DNA from: Candidatus Poribacteria bacterium
GTDB taxonomy: Bacteria; Poribacteria; WGA-4E; GCA-2687025
Direction: 5' to 3'
NCBI GenBank assembly: GCA_016866785.1
Contig: VGLH01000038.1
Span: forward strand, 1 to 32,998
DNA: 32,998 nt
Part shown: positions 15,948 through 24,871 of the stretch, one piece after another
Layout of the letters: the number at the start of each line of letters is the position of its first letter
How positions within the stretch are numbered: position 1 is the first letter of the stretch
Translations under genes and position numbers: made by a program
Notes under the pieces: model-generated
Database searches by the model: none
Seen by the model: only the letters and a program-made list of their open reading frames with translations
What the model was told of the DNA's origin: nothing

Positions 15948-18923
15948 ATGAGACAGCGCGCATCGATCCTGAGCACAGCGCTGGCGATTGCTGCTGTCGC
16001 CGCCCTTGGCGGCGCGATCGCCTTTGGCTCGACGCATCTCACGAAACCTCGCTCAGACCGAGCGATCCAGTGGGCGGAATCGCCCCACAACTTCTACCCC
16101 GGCGCGCGGACTCAGACGACGCGAGCCACCTGCGTCAACTGCCACTCCACGGACGGCTTCATCGTCGCGAACTTGGGCGGGGGAACGCTGTCTGCGGAGC
16201 GGCTCGCCAAGCCTCCAGAGTATGGTGTCGGCTGCCCAGCGTGCCACAATGTCGACAGTCCCGAGAACATGCTCGCGCTGCGGGTCACCGGCGACGTCGC
16301 ACTCCCACACGGCGTCAAGGTCTCCGGCGGCGTGTCGGCGGCGTGTATGACCTGTCACAACGCCCGTCGCGGCGTGCCGGAGGAATACGTCAAGACGAGC
16401 GCCCGCGGGACGCACGAGGGCCCGCAGACCGAGATGCTCAACGGCACGGGCGCCATCACGTATGGCAAGCAGATCGGCTCATCCGTCCACACCCTCGTGA
16501 CCTTCGAGGGATGCGTGACCTGCCACAAGGACCTCGGACCCGACAAGGGCGAATATGGCGAAAACCGCATCGCTGGCCACTCCTTCCGGATGAAATGGAA
16601 CGGCGACACGCCCGAGGACCCGCGGGATGACATCGAACACCTCAAGGCGTGCCAGCGGTGCCATCCGGGTATTTCGACCTTCAACATCCCGGCGAAGGGC
16701 GACTACGACGGGAACGGCAAGGTTGAGGGCGTCCAGACCGAAGTCGGAGGGCTGCTGAACATCCTCGCCAAGCTCCTGCCGAACGATGGGGCTGAGCCCG
16801 CGCATCCCGCGATTCCGAGCGACCTGACCAAGACGACGGTCGAGCAGCGGATGGCGAACTACAACTGGACGCTCGTCAACTACGACGGCAGCAAGGGCGT
16901 ACACAACACGGCGTACGCCGTCAACGTCCTGCGGACGACGATCCAGCAGCTCACGGGCAAGAAGCCTGCGGGCGCGGATGCCGTCGGCGCCGCGTTCGTC
17001 GCCAACCGTCCGAACGATTCGACGAGGATCGCCGAGTACTCGGAAGCCTGGAAGGACTCGCCGCACGACTTCGACCCATCCAGTGGAGCGTTCGGCACCG
17101 CGCCGACGACCCCGGCGTGCGTTCAGTGCCACTCCGGCACTTGGTTTGCGAAGATCCAGGGACGCGGCGAGCCGCCTCCGCAGGATCCGCTGCCTCAGCC
17201 GGATAAGCTCGGAATCACATGCGCGGCGTGCCATGAGAGCGAAAACGGCACGGACATCCTCGCCCTCCGCAAGGAAGGTGATGTGACGCTCGCCAACGGG
17301 ACGGTCGTTCAGGCTGGAAGAGCGGGGCTGTGCATGAGCTGCCATAACGGCAGGCGTCCCGATCCCAGCCAATACATCAAGACGTCGTTCCGTGGCACGC
17401 ACGGCGCTCCGCAGGCGGAGATGTTCGCCGCGACGGGCGTCGTCACGTACGGCAAGACGTTCCGCAGCACGTCGCACCTGACGGCGGTGCCAGACACGTG
17501 CATCACGTGTCACCTGAGCCCGACGCTGCCGGCGAACCAGCGTGGCTACCGCAAGGTGGGCGGCCACACGCTCCACATGAGGTGGGACGGCGGAACGCCT
17601 GCCAACGCGAACGATGACATCCAGCATATCGGCGTGTGCCAGAAGTGCCACTCGGACGTCACCGCCGCGACCGGCTTCGACCGGAAGGCGCGCGAGGACT
17701 TCGACGCGGATGGCACCGTCGAGGGTATCCAGAGCGAGATCAAAGGCTTACTCGCCTTGGTCGCGAAGGAGCTCCCGAAGGATGCTAACGGCAACGTGGC
17801 GATTCCGTCGGACCTCAGTCTCACGACCGAGGCTCAGCGGGCGGCGAACTTCAACTACACCGTCGTCGTGAACGACGGTAGCTACGGCGTCCACAACCCG
17901 CTGTTCGCAGCGGACCTGCTCCGCACGACCTACACCGAGTTGACCGGCAAGGCGCTCGTGCCCAAGGGCAAGTCGGTGGCTTGGGATGTCAACGGCGACG
18001 GCGTCATCAACGTCGTCGATCTGGTCCTCGTGGCTCAGCACTTCGGAGAGACGGTCGCGCCAGCCGTGGCGGGCATCTATCCGAATGGCGTGTCGCCGGA
18101 CGTGGATCAGAACGGCAAGGTTGACGTCGAGGACATCATGCGCGTGTCCAACGCCATCGAAGCGGGCTCCGGCGTTGCCGGCGCTGCCGTTGGCGCGACG
18201 GCGTGGCTCGACCTGCAGCGTCTGCCGATGTCGGCTGACGGCGGGCTCGTGCGCGTTGCCGTCCGGGTCTCCGCGGCGGATCGGCTGGCGGGCTACACGT
18301 TGTCCCTCAACTACGACCCGTCCGTGCTGACCCTCGAGGCGATGGGCAACGGGCAATACCTCGCCCGCGATACGAACGCGGTCTACTGGGGTTCGCCCGT
18401 TGTCGACGAGTCAGCCGGGAAGCTGGAGCGGATGACTGCCGTTGCGCTCGGATCGACCGTGCCGGCTGGCAGCGGCGACGAGATCGCCTACGTCACGTTC
18501 CGCGTCCGCGAGTTGGGCGCGCCGGTCGAGAAGTCGATCGCCCTTCGGTCCATCGAGGCGGCGAACCCGAAGGCTCGGTCGCTCGGCGTGACGATCGGTG
18601 CGACCCGGTTCAACCCGGCGAGCGTCGCGTGGCGTCCGGTGCTGCTGCAGAACTATCCGAACCCGTTCAACCCGGAGACCTGGATCCCGTTCGACCTGAT
18701 CGAACGCTCCAACGTCTCGATCCAGATCCTGTCGATGACCGGCGAAGTCGTCCGGCGGATCGACATGGGCCAACTGGACAGCGGCGCGTATCGCACGCGT
18801 GATCGCGCTGCCTACTGGGATGGCAGAAACGACCTCGGCGAGCGAGTTGCCAGCGGCACCTACTTCTACCGCATCCAGGCGGGGACGTTCGGAGCCACAC
18901 GCAAGCTCGTCATCCTGAAGTAA
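15948..18923 (+). CDS. Secreted decaheme cytochrome with dockerin, cohesin and sorting-tail modules
   Basis: A 991-residue exported protein. After a signal sequence (about 1-27) come two tandem five-heme modules: CXXCH motifs at 62-239 and again at 391-568, ten in all. Each module ends in an EF-hand-like loop (DYDGNGKVEG at 252, DFDADGTVEG at 584) and a GVHN(T/P) helix typical of multiheme cytochromes. Then come two dockerin-like repeats (DVNGDGVINVVDLVLVAQHFG from 680, DVDQNGKVDVEDI from 718) and a cohesin-like beta-domain (about 753-888). The C-terminal NYPNPFNPETWIPFDL tail has a FlgD-like fold (902-991), common in Poribacteria-like and FCB secreted proteins. The likely role is extracellular electron transfer while held in a surface assembly. 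The ATG at 15948 has GAAAGGGGA upstream. Domain calls are by motif; heme content is predicted, not shown. Confidence 0.9.
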   Translation: MRQRASILSTALAIAAVAALGGAIAFGSTHLTKPRSDRAIQWAESPHNFYPGARTQTTRATCVNCHSTDGFIVANLGGGTLSAERLAKPPEYGVGCPACHNVDSPENMLALRVTGDVALPHGVKVSGGVSAACMTCHNARRGVPEEYVKTSARGTHEGPQTEMLNGTGAITYGKQIGSSVHTLVTFEGCVTCHKDLGPDKGEYGENRIAGHSFRMKWNGDTPEDPRDDIEHLKACQRCHPGISTFNIPAKGDYDGNGKVEGVQTEVGGLLNILAKLLPNDGAEPAHPAIPSDLTKTTVEQRMANYNWTLVNYDGSKGVHNTAYAVNVLRTTIQQLTGKKPAGADAVGAAFVANRPNDSTRIAEYSEAWKDSPHDFDPSSGAFGTAPTTPACVQCHSGTWFAKIQGRGEPPPQDPLPQPDKLGITCAACHESENGTDILALRKEGDVTLANGTVVQAGRAGLCMSCHNGRRPDPSQYIKTSFRGTHGAPQAEMFAATGVVTYGKTFRSTSHLTAVPDTCITCHLSPTLPANQRGYRKVGGHTLHMRWDGGTPANANDDIQHIGVCQKCHSDVTAATGFDRKAREDFDADGTVEGIQSEIKGLLALVAKELPKDANGNVAIPSDLSLTTEAQRAANFNYTVVVNDGSYGVHNPLFAADLLRTTYTELTGKALVPKGKSVAWDVNGDGVINVVDLVLVAQHFGETVAPAVAGIYPNGVSPDVDQNGKVDVEDIMRVSNAIEAGSGVAGAAVGATAWLDLQRLPMSADGGLVRVAVRVSAADRLAGYTLSLNYDPSVLTLEAMGNGQYLARDTNAVYWGSPVVDESAGKLERMTAVALGSTVPAGSGDEIAYVTFRVRELGAPVEKSIALRSIEAANPKARSLGVTIGATRFNPASVAWRPVLLQNYPNPFNPETWIPFDLIERSNVSIQILSMTGEVVRRIDMGQLDSGAYRTRDRAAYWDGRNDLGERVASGTYFYRIQAGTFGATRKLVILK

Positions 18924-18940
18924 CCGAATCCCTCAATCCA

Positions 18941-18977
18941 GCCGACACCCGCGAGAACGCCTCGCGGGTGTCGGCTG
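18941..18977 (+). terminator. 16-bp perfect hairpin between cytochrome genes
   Basis: AGCCGACACCCGCGAG (18941-18956) pairs perfectly with 18962-18977 around a five-base loop, 17 bases after the decaheme stop. There is no U-tract, so it may be a weak or Rho-assisted terminator or an mRNA-stabilising stem that sets a different dosage for the first gene. Confidence 0.6.
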
Positions 18978-19009
18978 CTTAGTGTCCGGTCCCCACCGAC
19001 AGGTTCGAC

Positions 19010-20083
19010 ATGACGACGAATGCCCCAGGCCGCTCGCGCAGGCGACAGTGGATCCGATGGTCCCGCCTCTTGGCGGCATTCGTAACCACCCTTCTCGGCG
19101 TATTCGGGTGTCAGGACGCGCTCGATCCTGTTGACCAGCAACCGCCGAAGACCGACTCGCCGCCGTTCGCCGTCGGTGCGCCACAGCTCGAGCTCACGAA
19201 CCATCCGCACGGCTGGCAGAAGCTCGACTGCACAACGTGTCACACGACGCGACTGGTCGCGGGACACGGCGGCTTGGGTGGCGATCAGTGCGTCTCGTGC
19301 CACGGATTCAATGGAACGCAGGCGGCACAGTGCAACTCTTGCCACGGTCGCCAGTCGTCAACGGGCGACCCGGACTCGGGGCTGCACGCGTTCCACGTCG
19401 GTACGTCGTCCTTCGGATGCGACACGTGTCACGCCAAGAACATCCACCGCAACGGGGGGCTGGAGCTCCAGATCGCGCAAGGGGCTCGCTTCGTGAAGGC
19501 AGCGTCCGAGCTCAACAGCTCCGATGCGGTTCCCGAAGTCTTCGCCACGCCGGGATGTACCGACGGCGGATGCCATGAGGCGCGCGCGTGGAAGGTTGAT
19601 GCCTGCACGTCCTGTCATGCGACGCCGCCTGACAGCCCCATGCACGCAAAGCATCTGGCGCGTGGTGCGCTCACGAAGGGAGGACCCCTATCCTGCCGCG
19701 ATTGCCACGCCGGGAACCAGCACGATGCCGACAAGCGTGCGGGCATCATCGAGGTCGGGGGAGGGGCGAAGTGGAAATCGTGGGATGGCTTCACCGGCGC
19801 GTGCGAGACCGCATGCCACGCGAAGTTGGAGCAGTGGGATTGCCAGTCCTGCCACGGCTACCCGCCGTCGACCGGCAAGCACACGACCCACGCGGAAGAT
19901 TACAGGGTCGAGTGCGTCGTGTGCCACGAGGGTCATACGCACTCCTATCAAGCGGCTGTGGCTCCCAAGGACGCGCGCGCTACCGTCGAGGTGAAGTTCC
20001 TCTTCCAACGCGGTACATGGGACTCCGCCGCTGGCACATGCGCGAACACCGGATGCCATCCGACGCGGTCCTGGAGAAACTGA
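19010..20083 (+). CDS. Multiheme c-type lipoprotein, CxxxxCH/CxxCH family, 11 sites
   Basis: A 357-residue lipoprotein: a basic N-terminus, a hydrophobic stretch and lipobox VFGC (Cys about 34). It has eight CXXCH motifs plus one CETACH and two CX4CH (CTDGGCH, CANTGCH). Their order is regular. Four CXXCH come first, then two modules of about 80 residues, each [long-spaced motif, CXXCH followed by a PP-x-H loop, CXXCH followed by an HxH-like segment], then a terminal CX4CH. This matches the Geobacter-type CxxxxCH/CxxCH domain. The protein is probably outer-membrane anchored, in the conduit or on its outer face. The larger lipoprotein at 22775 has the same plan with six modules. Whether the CX3CH and CX4CH sites bind heme depends on the maturation system. 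Confidence 0.88.
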   Translation: MTTNAPGRSRRRQWIRWSRLLAAFVTTLLGVFGCQDALDPVDQQPPKTDSPPFAVGAPQLELTNHPHGWQKLDCTTCHTTRLVAGHGGLGGDQCVSCHGFNGTQAAQCNSCHGRQSSTGDPDSGLHAFHVGTSSFGCDTCHAKNIHRNGGLELQIAQGARFVKAASELNSSDAVPEVFATPGCTDGGCHEARAWKVDACTSCHATPPDSPMHAKHLARGALTKGGPLSCRDCHAGNQHDADKRAGIIEVGGGAKWKSWDGFTGACETACHAKLEQWDCQSCHGYPPSTGKHTTHAEDYRVECVVCHEGHTHSYQAAVAPKDARATVEVKFLFQRGTWDSAAGTCANTGCHPTRSWRN

Positions 20084-20406
20084 CGTCGGTCGCTCGAGAT
20101 GCGCCCCACCTCACGTAGGAGTCCTTCACAGGCTCCGCTAGTCCGGCTGTTTTCAAGGTAGTAGCGTCGACGAACGAGTGTCCCGAGGGCGATCGTCGGT
20201 GCGAGCGCTGTGTCCGGGATTGCGCCCGGACAGCACTGGTTGCGGATGCGGCACAGAAGGCGGCGGAACCCGATTCCGGCGCGAGAGAACGGCAGACACC
20301 CGATGACAACCCGCCGGATGGTGTCCCAGAACCAGGACGATGATAGGCTAATGGTCCTGGTCCCGGACGACAGATGCGTGCGTTTCAACCCGGAAGCAGG
20401 TGGCTT
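20084..20406. other. Intergenic region with two hairpins before the conduit operon
   Basis: These 323 bases hold no convincing gene. Two structured elements are visible: TGTCCGGG/CCCGGACA (20211-20232, 8-bp stem, 6-base loop) and ACCAGGAC/GTCCTGGT (20331-20361, 8-bp stem, 15-base loop). The second lies about 45 bases before the barrel gene's start and could affect its translation. No promoter close to consensus was found, although transcription of the barrel-to-cNMP gene block may start here. Confidence 0.4.
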
Positions 20407-21720
20407 GTGAGTCGACTGTCCGTGTTGTGGGCGTTGGCAGTCACCGTGGCTGCCGGTGTCTCCTACCCCGCGACGGCGATGTGGCGCGCGGACAGCAGCC
20501 TGACATCGACTCTCTGGGCTCGCGAGCACTACTTACCGGCGATCTCAGACACCGCAGCGGACGACGATCCGAACACCACCGACTCGCAATTCCTCCAATA
20601 CGGTCGTCTGGGATTGTCTGTCTTCCCCGAAGAGCGCGACAGAACACGCGTTCAGTTCTACGCCTCCGGTCGTTGGCGTCAGGCGTTGACGGGCGACCTC
20701 GACGCGGTCGGTGGGGACGACGTGCGCGTGTTCGAAACGTATGCGGACGTCTCGAACGTGAAGCACGGCGTTCGACTGAGAGCCGGTCGCCAGTTCCTGC
20801 CGAACGCGGCAGGCTTCTGGCAGCTCGATGGGGCTCACCTGACGATCCGCACCGGGTCGGTTACGGGTTCCGCCTATGGCGGTGTCGGAGGGGAATCGTG
20901 GCGGCTGAATGAGGCGGACGCGATGCTCGTCGGCGGGCTGATCGAGGCGCAAGCTGCGAGCATCGGGCGTCTGCGCGCCGGGGCGCTCTACCGCCGCGAC
21001 ACTTCGGACACAGGCGATCTGAACACGCTCTACTTGACCGGCGGCTTCGACGCGGCGAGCGGCGGCTTCGCGCGCATCCATCCCGGCATCCAACGACGCT
21101 CCATCTCTGCCGACTTCGCGTATGATCCTTCCCTCGGCAGACTCGTCCGGGCGACGGCACTGGCAGACGCCGACATCTCCCTTGCCACAATCGTCGCGCA
21201 CGTCCGGTACGACACCCCACAGTTCGCGCCTGACTCGATCTTTCGCGTCTTTGCTCAAGAAGCGGAGCGTGAAGGGTCGCTGACGGCACGCGTCCATGTC
21301 ACAGACAGTCTCGACGGCTCGATCCGTCACACAGAGCAGCGGTTCGACGACGGTTCCGCCCGTCGCGACGCGGTTGAGGCGTCGGTGCGGATCGATGGGG
21401 AATCCATCGCTCAGGTCGGCATGGAATGGCTCCGCTGGGAGGAAACGCGTCGGCGGTACATGTTCTTCCGGGTTCAGAAGGAAATCGTGCCGCACGTGTC
21501 GGTGGGCTTCGGAAGCGCTGTCAATCTCTATCGTTTCGCCGACGAAGAGACGGACGCAGCGGCACGGTCGGCGCACGCCGAAGTGCGCGCTCGCGTGAGC
21601 GACAACCTGAGGTCCTACGTCCGAATCGAACGCGGGCGGAACCGGGACTATCGCCGCGTCACTCGCGCGTTGGCATCGATCCAGTTGGTGTTCTCGGCAA
21701 TGGGCGGAGTGCCGCGATGA
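20407..21720 (+). CDS. Candidate outer-membrane beta-barrel of a porin-cytochrome conduit
   Basis: A 437-residue protein with a signal peptide (SRLSVLWALAVTVAAGVSYPATA) and then alternating polar/hydrophobic strands rich in Arg, Tyr and Trp. LRAGRQFLPNAAGFWQLDGAHL resembles the GRQ...LDGA strand pairs of large Gram-negative barrels. No heme motif is present. The last strand (RALASIQLVFSAMGG) has the amphipathic form of barrel C-termini. Its stop overlaps the ATG of the 13-heme cytochrome (ATGA), so the two are translationally coupled. It is flanked by multiheme lipoproteins, the arrangement of MtrB/OmbB-type conduits. No direct sequence match to MtrB is claimed. Start: GTG at 20407 with AGGTGG upstream, though an in-frame ATG at 20374 is possible. 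Confidence 0.7.
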   Translation: MSRLSVLWALAVTVAAGVSYPATAMWRADSSLTSTLWAREHYLPAISDTAADDDPNTTDSQFLQYGRLGLSVFPEERDRTRVQFYASGRWRQALTGDLDAVGGDDVRVFETYADVSNVKHGVRLRAGRQFLPNAAGFWQLDGAHLTIRTGSVTGSAYGGVGGESWRLNEADAMLVGGLIEAQAASIGRLRAGALYRRDTSDTGDLNTLYLTGGFDAASGGFARIHPGIQRRSISADFAYDPSLGRLVRATALADADISLATIVAHVRYDTPQFAPDSIFRVFAQEAEREGSLTARVHVTDSLDGSIRHTEQRFDDGSARRDAVEASVRIDGESIAQVGMEWLRWEETRRRYMFFRVQKEIVPHVSVGFGSAVNLYRFADEETDAAARSAHAEVRARVSDNLRSYVRIERGRNRDYRRVTRALASIQLVFSAMGGVPR

Positions 21721-22778
21721 GGCGCGACATTGCAGCAGCCATCGGATTGCTCGCTCTCCTCATCGCCGGGGCGATGGGAGCAGCGGCGCTGCCGCTCGTC
21801 GGCGGTTCGCGGTCCGAGCTGGTGTTCAGCCATGAGCGCCACGTGAACATGGATATCGCATGCGCCGACTGCCACGCCGCCGACAAGAGCACGCAGGCGG
21901 CTGACGACCTGATTCCACGGGAAGAGTCGTGCATGCGCTGCCACGACCGGACGCAGGGCTGCGAGCTCTGCCACAAGGACGTGGACCATGTGACTCCGAT
22001 TCAACCTCGGAGCTACGGGTTCCGGTTCGTGCACACGACGCACTTGAAACCCGACGTGAACCCGAACGGGTGCGACACCTGCCATGCCGCGTTGCGCAAG
22101 AGCACCGACGCGAACGACTCGTTCCCCATCGGTCTGTCGCAGTGCCGATCGTGCCATCAGCACCAGGATGACATGTCCCGTGGAGATCGCTGCGGCACGT
22201 GCCACGATACGCTCAGTCCGCGCCGAGCCCTGCCTGCCTCACACACGACGGACTGGTTGACGCAACACGCGGGGGCGGCTGCGCGATCCGGATCGCTCTG
22301 CGACGTATGCCACCGTGGGACGGTGCGCGCGGATTTCGTGCAGGGCCCGCACGTATCCGAGTCGGTCGCGACGGCGAATCATGCGACGAGCGGACCCGTT
22401 GCTGACTGTGCCGACTGCCACCGAGCCGACGTCTGGTCCTCATCGGTGCACGATGCCGGCTACCTGCAAACGCACCCCACGGACGCGCTCCGAAGCGCCG
22501 TCACCTGCGAGAGTTGCCACGCGCGCGACGAATGTCAGTCATGCCACGCGCAGGCGGGATTGACCTATCTCGGTACACATCCGCCGACCTTCATGTTCGA
22601 CCACGCATCGGAGGCTCGTAGGAACCTCGGAGCCTGTGCAGCCTGCCATCAAGAGTCCCAGTGCATCACGTGCCACCAGACCATCAACCCACATGGCGAC
22701 GGGTGGGACGACGACCGTCTGGGACGCAACATGGCGCTGTGCGGCAAGTGTCACTCTAGCGGAGTGCCATTCGAATGA
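21717..22778 (+). CDS. Periplasmic 13-heme c-type cytochrome
   Basis: A 353-residue exported cytochrome with an N-terminal hydrophobic signal or anchor (AAAIGLLALLIAGAMGAAALPL) and thirteen canonical CXXCH motifs, about one per 25 residues, with no long-spaced variants. The first part looks like cytochrome c7/c3 modules (LVFSHERHVNMDIACADCH). Additional His residues (FSHERH, FVHTTH, MFDHAS) are available as distal ligands. The ATG lies in an ATGA overlap with the barrel gene, and the stop overlaps the next lipoprotein ATG in the same way. This three-gene coupling suggests fixed stoichiometry. It is a natural candidate for the MtrA-like electron carrier on the periplasmic side of, or inside, the barrel. 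Confidence 0.9.
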   Translation: MRRDIAAAIGLLALLIAGAMGAAALPLVGGSRSELVFSHERHVNMDIACADCHAADKSTQAADDLIPREESCMRCHDRTQGCELCHKDVDHVTPIQPRSYGFRFVHTTHLKPDVNPNGCDTCHAALRKSTDANDSFPIGLSQCRSCHQHQDDMSRGDRCGTCHDTLSPRRALPASHTTDWLTQHAGAAARSGSLCDVCHRGTVRADFVQGPHVSESVATANHATSGPVADCADCHRADVWSSSVHDAGYLQTHPTDALRSAVTCESCHARDECQSCHAQAGLTYLGTHPPTFMFDHASEARRNLGACAACHQESQCITCHQTINPHGDGWDDDRLGRNMALCGKCHSSGVPFE

Positions 22779-24862
22779 GATTCCGCCTGGGACTGCTCTT
22801 CGCGTGCCTTGCCGTCGTTGCAGCGACGGTCGGATGCAGGACCGTACCGACTGGCTCGCGTGAGTTGGCTCGCGTCAGCAAGAAGACGCTACCCGATTTC
22901 AAGGCTCCCCTGCTCAAGTGGCATCAGGCGAAGTTCCTGCGTACGCAGGCGCGATCCGCGCCCGCTCTGGACGAGAAGACGCATCCACACGGCTGGAAGA
23001 AGGGCGACTGCGCTCGCTGCCACCAGCTTTCGCCGACTGCCAACTTGAAGGACTGTTCGAGCTGTCACGGAGCCAACGGGCTTTCGGATGCGCCGGATAC
23101 ATGCCAGTCGTGCCACAACGTCGCCAGCCGCGACGGTCGACCGAACGACCGTATGCACAGCGCGCATATGACGACCACTTCGCGCGCGATGGAGTGTTGG
23201 CTCTGCCACCCTCGTCAGGAGACGGGCAAACACGCCAATGGTTCACGCGACGTGCTGCTCTTCGAAGGGGCGCTCGTCCCAGCGAGCACTCGCAACGAAC
23301 CCGCGTCCTGTGCCGACACGACCTGCCATGAGACCCGCGTCTGGAGTCCCGCCGCCTGCACGACATGCCACGGCTATCCGCCATCGACTGGGCTGCACCA
23401 AGCGCACCTGGTCAAGGACAGAGAGTTGCGAACCGACATCGCGTGCGAGTCCTGCCACGGAGGCTATCGGCACGAGTCGGGGGTTGTGGACATTTCGCCA
23501 GGCGTCGCGGGGTTTGAGTCGTACCGAGCGCCGACCGGGTCCTGCATGGCGACCTGTCACGAGAACACGGCTCTGATGGCGCGCGCGGCGCGTCCGACTC
23601 CGGCAACATCGTCGTGGGATTGCACGAGCTGCCACGAATATCCGCCGCCATCGGGGAACCATCCGGCGGCGGGTCACACGGTCGTGCCGTGCGCGTCCTG
23701 TCACTCGAATCACACGCACACCGATGCCGGAGTGAAGACGCCCAAGGTCTTCCGTGGTGTGCCCGTGCAGGTTTCGTTCGCCGCCGGTGGCACATTCCGG
23801 GACGGGCTGTGCGGCGCCGTGTGCCACGAATCGATGATCTGGGGCGAGAGTTGTGGCGACTGCCACGGGTATCCACCTCAGACGGGTCGTCACGTCGCCC
23901 ACGTCGAGAAGGGCAGAATGCTGTGCCGGGAGTGTCACACGGGCAACGACCACGATCTCGTCAAGGAGACGGGCGAGATCGACGTTCGCGGCGACTTCGT
24001 CTTCGACTCGATGACCGGCTCCTGCCAGACGACATGCCATGAACCGAAGGGCGAGTGGGGATGCGATTCGTGCCACGGCAATCCGCCGTCTGACCGCATC
24101 CACCCGGCACACAGGAACCCACGGGGTCGGTACTGGGACCTGGCGGCGATGTCCACTCAGTCCGGGATAGCCGACCTGGCAGCCTCTGGCATCGGCTGCG
24201 CGATCTGCCACGCGGATCACAAGCATTCGGCGACGGCAGCGACGAATCCGAAGGACTTCAGCGCGGCTCATGTCGATCTGTCCCTCGGAGACTTCATCCG
24301 CTCCAACGAGCGGTGCCAGGTGGCTTGCCACGAGCCCTTCTCGTGGCAAGAGCGGTGCAACGACTGCCATGAGACGCCGCCGAAGACCGGCGACCACCTC
24401 GATCATGTCGACAAGCCGAATGTGATGTGCGTGTCCTGCCACGGTACGATCTCGCACGACCGCCCGGTCACCGCGCCGCCGGGCTACTATGACCCGGACG
24501 GAGTCGTGACGATTGCCGCGTTCGACGAAATGACCGGAGACTGCCAGTCGAACTGCCACCTGAACAACGACGGTTCCCAGGAAATGCGTCGGTGGGATTG
24601 CCGATCTTGCCACGGAACGCCACCGACGACCGGCGCTCACGCCGACCACGACGCCTTCAACATGGGATGCCGAACGTGCCACGCAGGTCACGTGCACAAC
24701 TCGTCGGCGGTCATCCATCCGCTCCAGTTCTCGCGCGCGGCTGTGGAACTGTCACTGTCCGGCACGTATGATCGAGCGTCCCGTTCGTGTTCGGACGTCG
24801 GTTGTCACCGCAACGATCTCTGGCTGTCGGAGACGGAACGGACGTTGCTGCGATCACGCTAG
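22775..24862 (+). CDS. Giant CxxxCH/CxxCH multiheme lipoprotein, 23 candidate sites
   Basis: A 695-residue lipoprotein with lipobox ATVGC (Cys about 21). It carries sixteen CXXCH, five CX3CH (CMATCH, CGAVCH, CQTTCH, CQVACH, CQSNCH) and two CX4CH (CADTTCH, CSDVGCH). The plan is strictly modular. Four leading CXXCH are followed, from residue 179 to about 671, by six tandem three-site modules averaging 82 residues, then a terminal CX4CH. Each module starts GxC..xCH, continues W(D/G)C..CHGxPP.TG.H and ends C..CH.xHxH. Both lipoproteins begin HPHGWxKxDC..CH after the anchor. It is translationally coupled to the 13-heme gene and is probably the surface-side, wire-like partner of the conduit. A periplasmic-facing location on the outer membrane cannot be excluded. 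Confidence 0.9.
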   Translation: MRFRLGLLFACLAVVAATVGCRTVPTGSRELARVSKKTLPDFKAPLLKWHQAKFLRTQARSAPALDEKTHPHGWKKGDCARCHQLSPTANLKDCSSCHGANGLSDAPDTCQSCHNVASRDGRPNDRMHSAHMTTTSRAMECWLCHPRQETGKHANGSRDVLLFEGALVPASTRNEPASCADTTCHETRVWSPAACTTCHGYPPSTGLHQAHLVKDRELRTDIACESCHGGYRHESGVVDISPGVAGFESYRAPTGSCMATCHENTALMARAARPTPATSSWDCTSCHEYPPPSGNHPAAGHTVVPCASCHSNHTHTDAGVKTPKVFRGVPVQVSFAAGGTFRDGLCGAVCHESMIWGESCGDCHGYPPQTGRHVAHVEKGRMLCRECHTGNDHDLVKETGEIDVRGDFVFDSMTGSCQTTCHEPKGEWGCDSCHGNPPSDRIHPAHRNPRGRYWDLAAMSTQSGIADLAASGIGCAICHADHKHSATAATNPKDFSAAHVDLSLGDFIRSNERCQVACHEPFSWQERCNDCHETPPKTGDHLDHVDKPNVMCVSCHGTISHDRPVTAPPGYYDPDGVVTIAAFDEMTGDCQSNCHLNNDGSQEMRRWDCRSCHGTPPTTGAHADHDAFNMGCRTCHAGHVHNSSAVIHPLQFSRAAVELSLSGTYDRASRSCSDVGCHRNDLWLSETERTLLRSR

Positions 24863-24871
24863 GACGACGCG

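Noticed and set aside
16479-17651. Long antisense frame within the decaheme cytochrome
   Set aside because: No domain is recognisable and it opposes ten ordered CXXCH motifs.
23243-24718. Long open frame antisense to the 23-site lipoprotein
   Set aside because: It mirrors the CXXCH-rich gene's codon pattern on the other strand; the sense strand has clear heme motifs, a lipobox and overlapping neighbours.
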